This document shows, piece after piece, positions 41,597 to 49,935 of a DNA stretch of 64,000 nucleotides. The DNA lies in NCBI GenBank assembly GCA_963726575.1, contig CAVSCR010000003.1:558001-622000 (forward strand), given 5' to 3'. Source of the stretch: CAVSCR01 sp963726575. Its GTDB lineage: Bacteria > Actinomycetota > Actinomycetes > JAHEKZ01. The position numbers and the translations under genes are program-made. The notes under the pieces were generated by a model that ran no database searches, was not told where the DNA came from, and saw only the letters and a program-made list of their open reading frames with translations. Position 1 is the stretch's first letter. Every line of letters begins with the position of its first letter.

Positions 41597-41631
41597 GGGA
41601 CCAAAGGTCCCTTCAGCGGGGCCTTCTGGCC
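41597..41631. promoter_or_regulatory. Two DevR/DosR-box-like palindromes
   Basis: GGGACC-AAA-GGTCCC (41597–41611) is a perfect palindrome close to the GGGAC(T/C)-centre-GTCCC core bound by DevR/DosR response regulators; GGGGCC-TTC-TGGCC (41618–41631) is a weaker second copy, 21 bp on. They lie upstream of the ABM-like gene. Confidence 0.4.
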
Positions 41632-41680
41632 GGTCCGGGAGCCCACGATCCGGTGTTGGTTTGGAGTGGCGGAAAAGGCC

Positions 41681-41719
41681 CCGGCCGGGACGATGAGCGT
41701 GGTCATCGCTCCCGGCCGG
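41681..41719 (-). terminator. Long hairpin downstream of dapC
   Basis: CCGGCCGGGACGATGA (41681–41696) pairs with TCATCG-C-TCCCGGCCGG (41703–41719), with one bulged C and a six-base loop. Read leftward it is followed by GGGGCCTTTTCC, so it looks like the terminator of the dapC transcript. Confidence 0.65.
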
Positions 41720-41772
41720 TTTCCACCGACGCCACGCCGACCGCAGTGAGGGCTCCGAGGGACTGTGCGGGG

Positions 41773-42867
41773 TCAGCCCGTCAGTCGGGCCGTCGCACGG
41801 TCGACGTCGGCGTCGCTGGCCGTCAGGGCCACCCGCACATGGCGGTGCCCGGTCGAGCCGTAGAAGTCCCCGGGAGCCACGAGGATTCCTCGGTCGGCGA
41901 ACCAGTCGACGGTCTCTCGACAGGGCTCACCGCGCGTCGCCCAGAGGTAGAGACCGGCGTGTGACCAGTCGATGGTGAACCCTGCGCCCACGAGTGCAGC
42001 GCGCAGCACGTCGCGCCGGGCACGGTAGCGAGCGCGTTGCTCGTCGACGTGCGCGTCGTCCCCGAGGGCCGCCACCATCGCCGCCTGGATCGGCGAGGGC
42101 ATCATCATGCCGGCATGTTTGCGGACCTCGAGCAGACCCGTGACCACCATCGGGTCGCCGGCCACGAAGCCGGCGCGGTATCCGGCCAGGTTCGACCGCT
42201 TGGACAACGAGTGCACGGCGAGCAGGCCGTGCGTCGATCCGCCACAGACGTCGGGATGCAGGATCGAAACCGGCTGCTCGTCCCAGCCCAGCTCCACGTA
42301 GCACTCGTCGCTGGCGACGACGCAGCCGCGCTCGCGTGCCCACGTCACGACCTTGCGCAGGTGCTCGACCGGCAGCACCCGTCCGGTCGGGTTTGCCGGT
42401 GAGTTCAACCAGACCAATCCCACGCGCGCCGGCCCCACCGACACGGTCGAGTCCGCGGCCAGCACGCTGGCGCCGGCCAACGTCGCGCCCACGGCGTAGG
42501 TGGGATAGGCGAGCTCTGGGATCACGACGGTGTCGGCAGGGCCGAGCCCGAGCAGCGTGGGCAACCAGGCGACCAGCTCCTTGGACCCGATCACCGGGAG
42601 CACCGCATCGGGGTCGACGTCGGTCACGCCCAGCCGTCGCTGCAACCAGCCGACGACCGCCTCCCGCAGCTGGTGGGTCCCCTGGGTCGCGGGGTACCCC
42701 GGTCGGTCGGTGGCCAGTGCGAGCGCCGCCTGCACCACCAGTGGCACCGGATCGACGGGAGTGCCCACCGAGAGGTCGACGCACCCGTCGGGGTGGGCTC
42801 GTGCCTTGACCGCCGCGTCGCGCAACGTGTCCCAGGGGAACGCAGGCAGCTGCCCGACCGGCGTCAC
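41773..42867 (-). CDS. dapC: N-succinyldiaminopimelate aminotransferase
   Basis: 364 residues, class I/II PLP aminotransferase. CVDLSVGTPVDPVPLVVQAA, TDRPGYPATQGTHQLREAVV, LPVIGSKELVAWLPTLLGLG, VIPELAYPTYAVGATLAGAS, GLVWLNSPANPTGRVLPVEH, VVASDECYVELGWDEQPVSI and the PLP lysine in VHSLSKRSNLAGYRAGFVAG. Matches the Rv1178 DapC type that accepts N-succinyl-2-amino-6-ketopimelate. Placed directly downstream of the ferredoxin, as in M. tuberculosis. Confidence 0.93.
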   Translation of the reverse strand: MTPVGQLPAFPWDTLRDAAVKARAHPDGCVDLSVGTPVDPVPLVVQAALALATDRPGYPATQGTHQLREAVVGWLQRRLGVTDVDPDAVLPVIGSKELVAWLPTLLGLGPADTVVIPELAYPTYAVGATLAGASVLAADSTVSVGPARVGLVWLNSPANPTGRVLPVEHLRKVVTWARERGCVVASDECYVELGWDEQPVSILHPDVCGGSTHGLLAVHSLSKRSNLAGYRAGFVAGDPMVVTGLLEVRKHAGMMMPSPIQAAMVAALGDDAHVDEQRARYRARRDVLRAALVGAGFTIDWSHAGLYLWATRGEPCRETVDWFADRGILVAPGDFYGSTGHRHVRVALTASDADVDRATARLTG

Positions 42868-42877
42868 CAGCGTGGAC

Positions 42878-43201
42878 TCAGGCCTGCACCTGAGGAGGCA
42901 GAGCCGCGATGAACGGGTAGTCCTTCTCGATCTTCCCGATCTTGGCCGCGCCGCCGGGCGACCCGAGGTCCTCGAAGAACTCGACGTTGGCCTTGTAGTA
43001 GTCCTTCCACTGCTCCGGAAGGTCGTCCTCGTAGAAGATCGCCTCGACGGGGCAGACGGGTTCGCAGGCGCCGCAGTCGACGCACTCGTCGGGGTGGATG
43101 TAGAGCATCCGCTCGCCCTCGTAGATGCAGTCGACCGGGCACTCCTCCACGCACGCCTTGTCCAGCAAGTCGACGCACGGTTGGGCGATGACGTAGGTCA
43201 C
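42878..43201 (-). CDS. fdxA: Seven-iron ferredoxin (3Fe-4S/4Fe-4S)
   Basis: 107 residues. TYVIAQPCVDLLDKACVEEC and PVDCIYEGE form the first (3Fe-4S plus 4Fe-4S) cluster site; HPDECVDCGACEPVCPVEAI gives the C-x2-C-x2-C-x3-CP cluster site; YKANVEFFEDLGSPGGAAKI is the conserved C-terminal part. Electron carrier, 10 bp upstream of dapC; homologue of fdxC (Rv1177). Confidence 0.94.
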   Translation of the reverse strand: MTYVIAQPCVDLLDKACVEECPVDCIYEGERMLYIHPDECVDCGACEPVCPVEAIFYEDDLPEQWKDYYKANVEFFEDLGSPGGAAKIGKIEKDYPFIAALPPQVQA

Positions 43202-43294
43202 TGCAATCCTCCTGGGAGCGGCCGGCGAAGGGCGCGGCTGGGCCGGTTGCCCGCCTAGTATCGCCGACCGACCCGCCCGCCGCCCGTCTGGGGG

Positions 43295-44341
43295 ATGCCT
43301 GTGTCACCACCACCTGCCAACGACGCCACGCCCTCGCCCAGGCACCCTGCGGTCGCCTCGGCGGCCGGGTTGGGCGACGCCGTCGGGCGTCGGGTGAGCG
43401 TGCGTCGCCGGGTGCCAGGGGGCCTGTCCGACGTGGTGGGCGATCTCGTCGAGGCCGACGCGACCCGACTGCTGGTCCGACGGCGCGACGGCGCCCTGGT
43501 CGAGGTGGCCGCCACCGATTTCGTGAGCGGGCGCGTCATCCCCGCACCGGTCCCCCGCCTGCGCACGGCGGCCGACGTCACCGACCTGACCCTGGAGCGG
43601 GTGGCCGCACATGGCTGGCGCCCGCTCGAGGAGGAACTGCTGGGTCAGTGGCGGTTGCGCGCCTCCGACGGCTTCACGGGACGGGGCAACTCGGTGTTGC
43701 CGCTCGGTGACCCGGGGCGTCCTTTCGAGGCGGCGTTGGCCGACGTGCGGGGGTGGTACTCGCGTCGGGGTCTCGTGCCCCTGTTCCAGGTGCCCCTGCC
43801 GCTGCTGGCCGACCTCGACGCCGACCTGGCGCAGGCAGGGTGGCCGGCCGCCAACGCGGTCGACGTCATGGTGGCCGACGTCGTGGGTGTGGACTACGGA
43901 CCGCGCGCGGCGTCGGGGGATCTCTCCCCGTCAGCCTCCACGGTCTCCGCCGTCCCTGACGACGTGTGGCTGGCTCTGTACCACTACCGCGGCCATCAGC
44001 TGCCGCCCTCGGCGGCCGACGTGCTGGTCAACTGCGACCAGCCGCTGTTCGTGACGGTCTGCAACGCGGCGGGGCGACCGGTGGGGGTCGGCCGCGGCGC
44101 CGTCACCGGCCCCTGGGTCGGGGTCACGGCCGTCACCGTCGACCCGAGTGCCCGGCGTCGGGGGGTGGGCACCACGGTCATGCGCGTGCTGCTCGATGCG
44201 GCCGCATCCCGCGGCGCTCGGTTCGTCTACCTGCAGGTGGCCCAGGAGAACGCAGCGGCACTGGCGATGTATCGGCAGATGGGGTTCGTCGTGCACCACC
44301 GCTATCACTACCGACGCTGGCCCGACCTGACGCTGCGGTGA
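43295..44341 (+). CDS. GNAT N-acetyltransferase with N-terminal SH3-like domain
   Basis: 348 residues. An N-terminal ~60-residue barrel (GRRVSVRRRVPGGLSDVVGD, LLVRRRDGALVEVAATDFVS), a middle region (ASDGFTGRGNSVLPLGDP) and a C-terminal GNAT domain with the acetyl-CoA loop VTVDPSARRRGVGTTVMRVL and YLQVAQENAAALAMYRQMGF. Found beside fdxA in many actinobacteria. Acceptor unknown. ATG 43295 sits very close to GGGGG; GTG 43301 is an alternative. Confidence 0.85.
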   Translation: MPVSPPPANDATPSPRHPAVASAAGLGDAVGRRVSVRRRVPGGLSDVVGDLVEADATRLLVRRRDGALVEVAATDFVSGRVIPAPVPRLRTAADVTDLTLERVAAHGWRPLEEELLGQWRLRASDGFTGRGNSVLPLGDPGRPFEAALADVRGWYSRRGLVPLFQVPLPLLADLDADLAQAGWPAANAVDVMVADVVGVDYGPRAASGDLSPSASTVSAVPDDVWLALYHYRGHQLPPSAADVLVNCDQPLFVTVCNAAGRPVGVGRGAVTGPWVGVTAVTVDPSARRRGVGTTVMRVLLDAAASRGARFVYLQVAQENAAALAMYRQMGFVVHHRYHYRRWPDLTLR

Positions 44342-44347
44342 CCGGCG

Positions 44348-46156
44348 TCAGTGCTTGGTGGACGACGGTGTCGGGGTGGGCGAGGGCTGGCCCGAACCCG
44401 AGGGATGCGGGTGCTTGCTCCCAGAGGGCGACGGCTTGGGTTTGGGCCCACAGATCACAGTGGGTGCGGGCTCGTAGTGGGTGGTGAGCGGCTCGCGTCG
44501 TGCCGCGATGTCGCTGCCGACATGACGCCACACCCGGGTCACGGTGATGTCGAAGCCGTCGATCCCCTCCTGCGGCACGCACTTGGGGTCGGTGGAGTAG
44601 ACGGTGTGGAACCCGGTCTCGTTCTCGCGCGGCCCGAACTCCGCCGTGATGTCCCAGTACTTGGTCGACCAGAACGTGACCGTGACATCACCTGACGTGC
44701 GCACCGCCGTGATCAGCACCGCATACGGGGTGTCGTTGCGGAACTTCAAGTCCAGTGAGCCCCACGCGACCGTCGCTTCGAGTCCTGGCGTGTAACGCGT
44801 GATCCAGAACCCGTGTGCTCGCTGTTCAATACGCGTCATGCCCGCGTAGAACGCCGTGTGCCACATCGCGGTCGTGATGGTCGAGACGGCGCCGCCGTAG
44901 TCCTCCACCAACCGGTCCCCCTCGATCACATAGCCGATCACGAACCCGTTCTGTGGGGTGCGCTCGCCCACGACACGATTCATGCTGAACGTGTGGCCCG
45001 GCATCACGATCGTTCCATTGATGTTCTGCGCCGCCTGTCCGATGTTGATGTAGCGGTACTCCGCGGGCGGGAACCACTGCGTGTAGGACGACACGTTCCG
45101 CTTGATGCCCAGCGCTTTGGCGTCGGCGGTCGTCAGGTGGGGACGCACGGGGGTGAAAGCGAGCTTCACCACTCGGTTGTCGGTCTGCGGGAGCACCTTG
45201 ACGATGGCCGCGCGCAGCTCCGCGTCGTCGACGCCTCGTCCAGGTCTGCCAGGCACCACCACCGGCCGCCCGCTCGACACGTCGAACGATGCATCGACGG
45301 CAGGCGTGCCGATCGCGGCGAAGACGGGTCCCAGTGCCGCCCGGACTGTGGCTGGGTCGACGGTGGGGACCAGCTGCCCGTCGCGGGGGACGAAGCGCAG
45401 TGCGGTGGCGATCGCCGACACCGGGAGCTGGAACGACTGGCCACGCAGCTGAACCGTGACGGGTCTGCTGAGGGCGGGCGTGGCGTAGGCGTCGATCGCG
45501 GCCTGCACCTGCGCCTGCGTGATCGACGGTTGCACCGTCACGACCGGGAGCACGACCGGTCCAGTGGTCGTCAGGTACGCCGCCCGCAACCTCTGCGTGG
45601 CGGCGTCGCGATCGAGCTCATGACCGATCGTCGGGGTGATCGGTTCGGGCTGCCCGTCGACGATGCGGAGCCCGCCCTCACGTGCGGGCCGGTCGACGTC
45701 GCGCGACAGTCGGTGCAACGTCTGGTCCATGAGCTCGGAGTCGACGGTGCGCACCGGCTCGACGGCCTCGCCGAGCAGCTGACGGGCGAGGGTGATCGGG
45801 CTGAGGCTGCGCTGCCCGACAGCTTCGACCGTGGCGGCGGGATCGAAGGAGAGTCCGGCGGAAGCGGGGTGCAGCTGCGACGTGGCACCGTCGACCTTCA
45901 CCGTGATCGGGTCGGCGGCCCGGGCACCGAGCTCCTGGTGCAGCACCGCCTGCGCCTGCGCGGGCGTCAGACCTCCGATCGGAACGCCCAGCACCGTGGT
46001 GCCGCGGGGCACATTCGCCCCCACGAGGAACCACGCGGCCAGGTAGAGGACACCGATGCCGACGACGAGGCCGGCCCCCCACCACAGCCACCCGGCGGGC
46101 GCTGCAGACCTGGGTGTCGGCGACCCGGGCTGGGGATCGGACGTCGGTTCACTCAT
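44348..46156 (-). CDS. VanW family protein with peptidoglycan-binding-like repeats
   Basis: 602 residues. Cytoplasmic Pro-rich start, one TM helix (~24–47, WWGAGLVVGIGVLYLAAWFL), then PG_binding_4-type domains (LGVPIGGLTPAQAQAVLHQE; GLSFDPAATVEAVGQRS) and a VanW domain (SSYTQWFPPAEYRYINIGQA, AQNINGTIVMPGHTFSMNRV, YGGAVSTITTAMWHTAFYAG). A C-terminal Pro/Ser/Lys tail follows. Outer-face envelope protein; the VanW domain has no proven reaction. Converges with the GNAT gene. Confidence 0.9.
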   Translation of the reverse strand: MSEPTSDPQPGSPTPRSAAPAGWLWWGAGLVVGIGVLYLAAWFLVGANVPRGTTVLGVPIGGLTPAQAQAVLHQELGARAADPITVKVDGATSQLHPASAGLSFDPAATVEAVGQRSLSPITLARQLLGEAVEPVRTVDSELMDQTLHRLSRDVDRPAREGGLRIVDGQPEPITPTIGHELDRDAATQRLRAAYLTTTGPVVLPVVTVQPSITQAQVQAAIDAYATPALSRPVTVQLRGQSFQLPVSAIATALRFVPRDGQLVPTVDPATVRAALGPVFAAIGTPAVDASFDVSSGRPVVVPGRPGRGVDDAELRAAIVKVLPQTDNRVVKLAFTPVRPHLTTADAKALGIKRNVSSYTQWFPPAEYRYINIGQAAQNINGTIVMPGHTFSMNRVVGERTPQNGFVIGYVIEGDRLVEDYGGAVSTITTAMWHTAFYAGMTRIEQRAHGFWITRYTPGLEATVAWGSLDLKFRNDTPYAVLITAVRTSGDVTVTFWSTKYWDITAEFGPRENETGFHTVYSTDPKCVPQEGIDGFDITVTRVWRHVGSDIAARREPLTTHYEPAPTVICGPKPKPSPSGSKHPHPSGSGQPSPTPTPSSTKH

Positions 46157-46213
46157 CGCTCCTGAGCGTCGGTGAACGCAGCGCCATCTGCAACCGCACG
46201 CGCCGAGAAGCGC

Positions 46214-46708
46214 TCAGGAGTTGAGATCCTCCAGGCCGCGGTAGCCGGACCGGAAGTACAGCAACGGCGCGGCATCCGGCGCGGGCATCGCCAGTGCAGT
46301 CACCTCACCGAGCACCAGTTCGTGGTCACCGCCGTCGTAGCGGGACCACACGCGGCATTCCACGGTGGCCAGGGCGTCGTCGAGCAGGGCGACGCCGCAG
46401 AGGCCCCGGTGGTGCGGAACCTGAGCCAGCTGGTCGGGCAATGGGCGGCCCGAGGTGGCCAGCCAGCGCGCCGTCGCGACGTCGGACGCGGCGAGGACCG
46501 AGATCCCGAAGTCGCCGACCGCGGACAGTGCCTCGTAGAAGCGCGTGGTGCGTTCGACGCTGACCAGCACCAACAGCGGACTCAGCGACACCGACGTCAC
46601 GGCGTTCGCCGTCATGGCGTGGTCGAGCCCCTCGGCCACGGTCGTGACCACGGTGACGCCGGTGGGCAATCGCGACATCGCGGCGCGAAACGCAGCAGAG
46701 TCGAGCAC
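46214..46708 (-). CDS. Flavin reductase-like (FMN-binding) protein
   Basis: 164 residues. FRAAMSRLPTGVTVVTTVAE, HAMTANAVTSVSLSPLLVLV and FGISVLAASDVATARWLATS are flavin-binding marks of the HpaC/DIM6 family. Reduces FMN/FAD with NAD(P)H or acts with a monooxygenase not found here. Confidence 0.9.
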   Translation of the reverse strand: MLDSAAFRAAMSRLPTGVTVVTTVAEGLDHAMTANAVTSVSLSPLLVLVSVERTTRFYEALSAVGDFGISVLAASDVATARWLATSGRPLPDQLAQVPHHRGLCGVALLDDALATVECRVWSRYDGGDHELVLGEVTALAMPAPDAAPLLYFRSGYRGLEDLNS

Positions 46709-46755
46709 TCGGCGACCCTACTCGCCAGTGCCGGACCGACCGGCAGTGCTGTGGG

Positions 46756-47715
46756 TCAGAAGGCGTCGACGCCGGCGTAGCGGGCGTTGGCGACCACGAC
46801 GCCCGCCGGTCCGCTGACCAGACGCAGCGTGTTGAGCGAGGTCTCACCGAACGCGTTCGCCCTGGCACTGGACAACGCCAGCACACCCACCATCCGGCCC
46901 GACACCTTCAGTGGCATCGAGACGAACGTGGCAAGCTCGCCCTCGTCGTCGGCCCCGAGCAAGCGCTCCGGGTCGGCCACTCGGGCCTGCAGGTCTCCCA
47001 CGGCAACAGCGGCGCCAGTGGCATCCGTCGCCGCGTCTGCGACGGCCTCGAAGAACTGCGCGTACTGCTGTTGCGAGGTCTCGCAGGCCACTCGGATGTA
47101 CGTGGACCGGTCGTCGGCCATGAGCACCGCAGCCAAGTCGTAGTCGACGACTCGGGCGAGCACGGTGAGCACCTGCGAGATGGTCTCCTCGAAGCCGTGG
47201 GCGTCGGCGGCGATCGCCATGACGTCGGAGGCAACGGATGACTCGAAGAGCTTACGGTCGAGGATGTCGCTGACGCTGCCGAACACGTCGTCGTCGGTCA
47301 TCTCGATCGGGTCGGAACGCAGCGGCGGACGGCCACCACGCTCGGCATCGGCCTGGGCCATGGCAGTGGTCACCGCGTCGACCAGTTGCGGCGCCTCGAA
47401 ATCTTTGGTCAAGAAGTGCTCCGCACCCGCCTGGGCTGCCCAGTACCGGTCGCTCGCGGCGTCCAGCGACGTGAGGAACAGGATCGGGATGTCCATCGTG
47501 CGCCAGTCGTCCTTGAGCACGCGGGCCGCCACGTATCCGGAGACGCGGGGCATCTGGACGTCGAGCACGACCGCGTCGGGCATGCTGGCGAACACGGCCT
47601 GCACTGCCTGCACTCCGTCCTCCGCGGCCACCACGGTGAACCCCTCACGCTCGAGCACCGAGCTGACGATCCGACGCAGCACGGGACTGTCATCGGCAAT
47701 GACCACGGTGGGCAT
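46756..47715 (-). CDS. Response regulator with C-terminal GAF domain
   Basis: 319 residues. Receiver: VVIADDSPVLRRIVSSVLER (acidic pocket), DAVVLDVQMPRVSGYVAARV with phospho-acceptor Asp ~54, LFLTSLDAAS (Thr/Ser) and AEHFLTKDFEAP (Lys). GAF domain from ~150 (ILDRKLFESSVASDVMAIAA) to the end (VSMPLKVSGRMVGVLALSSA). No DNA-binding, GGDEF or phosphatase output. Last gene of the chemosensory operon, 18 bp after cheA, so it probably takes phosphate from CheA. Confidence 0.9.
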   Translation of the reverse strand: MPTVVIADDSPVLRRIVSSVLEREGFTVVAAEDGVQAVQAVFASMPDAVVLDVQMPRVSGYVAARVLKDDWRTMDIPILFLTSLDAASDRYWAAQAGAEHFLTKDFEAPQLVDAVTTAMAQADAERGGRPPLRSDPIEMTDDDVFGSVSDILDRKLFESSVASDVMAIAADAHGFEETISQVLTVLARVVDYDLAAVLMADDRSTYIRVACETSQQQYAQFFEAVADAATDATGAAVAVGDLQARVADPERLLGADDEGELATFVSMPLKVSGRMVGVLALSSARANAFGETSLNTLRLVSGPAGVVVANARYAGVDAF

Positions 47716-47733
47716 GCGGGCTCCTCTTCGCTG

Positions 47734-49935
47734 TCAGCGCCCGACGAGACGGCGCACCGTCTCGACCAGCTGGGATTGGTCGAACTCGCTCTTGAGCAGA
47801 TAGGCGTTGGCCCCCGCATCCAGGCCGGCTCGCTTGTCCGCCTCGTCGCCGCGAGAGGTCATGATCACGACCGGCACCGACTCCCAGCCACGAGCCTTGC
47901 GGATCTGGCGGGTCAGCGTGAAGCCGTCCATGCCCGGCATCTCGACGTCGGACAGCACCAGGTCGACCGCGTCGCCGCTCAGGTGCGTAGCGCCGTCGGC
48001 GCCGTCGACCGCGGTCAGGACCTCGTAGCCGGCCCCCTCGAGGATCACCCGTTGCAGCTCCCGCACTCCCACCGAGTCCTCGACCACGAGCACCCGGGGC
48101 TTGCGGTTCCGCGCCACCTGCGGATGCGGCTCGGCGCCAGTCGTGCGTCGCGCCGGCGCCTGTATGTCGTAGATGACTCCGGAGGACAGTTGTTCCACGG
48201 CGAGCTCACGCACGTCGACCAACAGCATCACGCTGCCATCACTGGCCATCGTGCCGCCACCGATGGCCGGCAGGCGGCCGAGAAACCCGCCCAGGTCCTT
48301 CACGACCATCTCCAGCTCGCCCTCGAGTGCGTCGACCGCCCAGGCGAGCTGTTCTCCTCCACCGCCGTAGCGAACGACCACGGCGACGCGTGCGTCGCGC
48401 TCCCCGCGGACGCCGAGCGCTGCGCCGAGGTCGGCCAGCGGCACCGTCGATCCGTGACGTACCAGAACCGGAGCACCGGCGACGGTCGAGGTGACGACGT
48501 CGGTGAGACTCAGCGTCTCGACCACGTTGGTCACTGGCACCGCGTAACGCTCGTCACCCAGCCGGGCCACCAGGCAGCGCATCACGCCCAGCGTCACAGG
48601 CAACGTCATGACGAAGGTGGCGCCCCGACCTGGTTCGGTGTCGATCTCGACCGTGCCGCCGAGGTCCTCGACCGCAGTGCGCACGACGTCGAGACCGACG
48701 CCACGTCCGGAGGTCGAGGTGATCTCGGAGCGGGTCGAGAAGCCGGGGTGGAAGAGCAGGGCCAGCAACGGCTGGCCGCTCACCACGGCATCCGGCGCCA
48801 CCAGGCCCTTGGCAACGGCCGACTCGCGCAGCTCGTCCTCGTCGATGCCGCGACCGTCGTCGGCCACCTCGATCACCACGGTGGAACCGGCGGCTCGCGC
48901 CGACACTGTCACCGTCGCCTGGGCCGACTTGCCGGCGGCCAACCGTTCCTGCGGAGGTTCGCAGCCGTGGTCGATCGCGTTGGTCACCAGATGCCCGAGG
49001 GCATCGGCCACGGCGTCGAGCACCCGCGCGTCAAGCTCCACGTCTTCACCGACCAGCCGCAGCTGTACGTCCTTGTCGGTCTCGCGGGCCACTTCGCGGG
49101 CGAGCTGACGAAAGTGAGTCACGACCTTGCGCACCGGGACCATCGCCAGTCCCATGGCGCCTTCGCGCACTTGACCCAGCCGGTTCTGCGCGTCCTCCAA
49201 CGAGCCGCGCAGCTCTCGGGCCGAGGCCTGCGCCTGGTCGGCCAGGGCCACCAACGAGTGCAGGTTCTGAGCCAGCTCCGGAGGCACCCTGGCGTCGTTG
49301 CCCCCCGACTGGCGCAGCTGTCGCGCCACGCGCAGCTGCTCGGCCACCAGCGAGGAGAGCTCGGCCGTGTGGTGCTCCACACGCCGGGTCTCGAGCTCGG
49401 CCTCGCCGACGACGTCCAGCAGGCTGTGCACGCGGCGGACCGGGATCTTGACGAGATGACCGGCCCGGCTGCGTCCGGTGTCCCACACGTCGTCGGGGTC
49501 GTCCTCGGTGGCGCTGGCGAGCAGGCTGGGCACGGTGACCGGGTCCTCCCCGGCCAGTGCCAGGTCGAGGGCGTCGCACAGGGCGGCCAGCTCGGCGTCG
49601 GCCACCGGACGTTCCGCGCCGGGCAGGCCACGACGCAGGCCCTCCGCCACGGCGAGCAGCAGGTCGACCAGGTCCTGACGTGGCCCGAACCGCCCTTCCT
49701 TGATCGCCTTGAGCAGATCCTCGGAGCGGTGGGCGACGTCGACGAGGGAGTCCAGGCCCAGCATGCGGGCCGATCCCTTGATCGTGTGGGCGTCGCGGTA
49801 GAGGGCATCGATCGCCTGACGCGGCTGCGGGTGGCGCTCCAGCTGCAGCAATCCGTCACACAGCGCAGCGAGCCGATCCTCGACCTCCTGACGGAAGGTC
49901 GCGACCAGCTCGGGGTCGTCGGCCCAGCTGCTCAT
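47734..49935 (-). CDS. cheA: Hybrid CheA histidine kinase (Hpt–HATPase–CheW–receiver)
   Basis: 733 residues. Hpt domain at the N-terminus with phospho-His in DAHTIKGSARMLGLDSLVDV (~50); dimerisation/linker ~150–280; kinase N-box HLVTNAIDHGCEPPQERLAA, G1 VADDGRGIDEDELRESAVAK, G2 STSGRGVGLDVVRTAVEDLG; CheW-like regulatory domain ~480–600; and a C-terminal receiver (VLVVEDSVGVRELQRVILEG, LVLSDVEMPGMDGFTLTRQI, VIMTSRGDEADKRAGL). Hybrid CheA–REC kinases are typical of type IV pilus or alternative-function systems rather than flagellar ones. ATGA overlap with the first receptor gene. Confidence 0.94.
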   Translation of the reverse strand: MSSWADDPELVATFRQEVEDRLAALCDGLLQLERHPQPRQAIDALYRDAHTIKGSARMLGLDSLVDVAHRSEDLLKAIKEGRFGPRQDLVDLLLAVAEGLRRGLPGAERPVADAELAALCDALDLALAGEDPVTVPSLLASATEDDPDDVWDTGRSRAGHLVKIPVRRVHSLLDVVGEAELETRRVEHHTAELSSLVAEQLRVARQLRQSGGNDARVPPELAQNLHSLVALADQAQASARELRGSLEDAQNRLGQVREGAMGLAMVPVRKVVTHFRQLAREVARETDKDVQLRLVGEDVELDARVLDAVADALGHLVTNAIDHGCEPPQERLAAGKSAQATVTVSARAAGSTVVIEVADDGRGIDEDELRESAVAKGLVAPDAVVSGQPLLALLFHPGFSTRSEITSTSGRGVGLDVVRTAVEDLGGTVEIDTEPGRGATFVMTLPVTLGVMRCLVARLGDERYAVPVTNVVETLSLTDVVTSTVAGAPVLVRHGSTVPLADLGAALGVRGERDARVAVVVRYGGGGEQLAWAVDALEGELEMVVKDLGGFLGRLPAIGGGTMASDGSVMLLVDVRELAVEQLSSGVIYDIQAPARRTTGAEPHPQVARNRKPRVLVVEDSVGVRELQRVILEGAGYEVLTAVDGADGATHLSGDAVDLVLSDVEMPGMDGFTLTRQIRKARGWESVPVVIMTSRGDEADKRAGLDAGANAYLLKSEFDQSQLVETVRRLVGR

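Noticed and set aside
44813..46165. Plus-strand open frame of 450 codons opposite the VanW gene
   Set aside because: No domain, and the opposite strand is a complete VanW protein.
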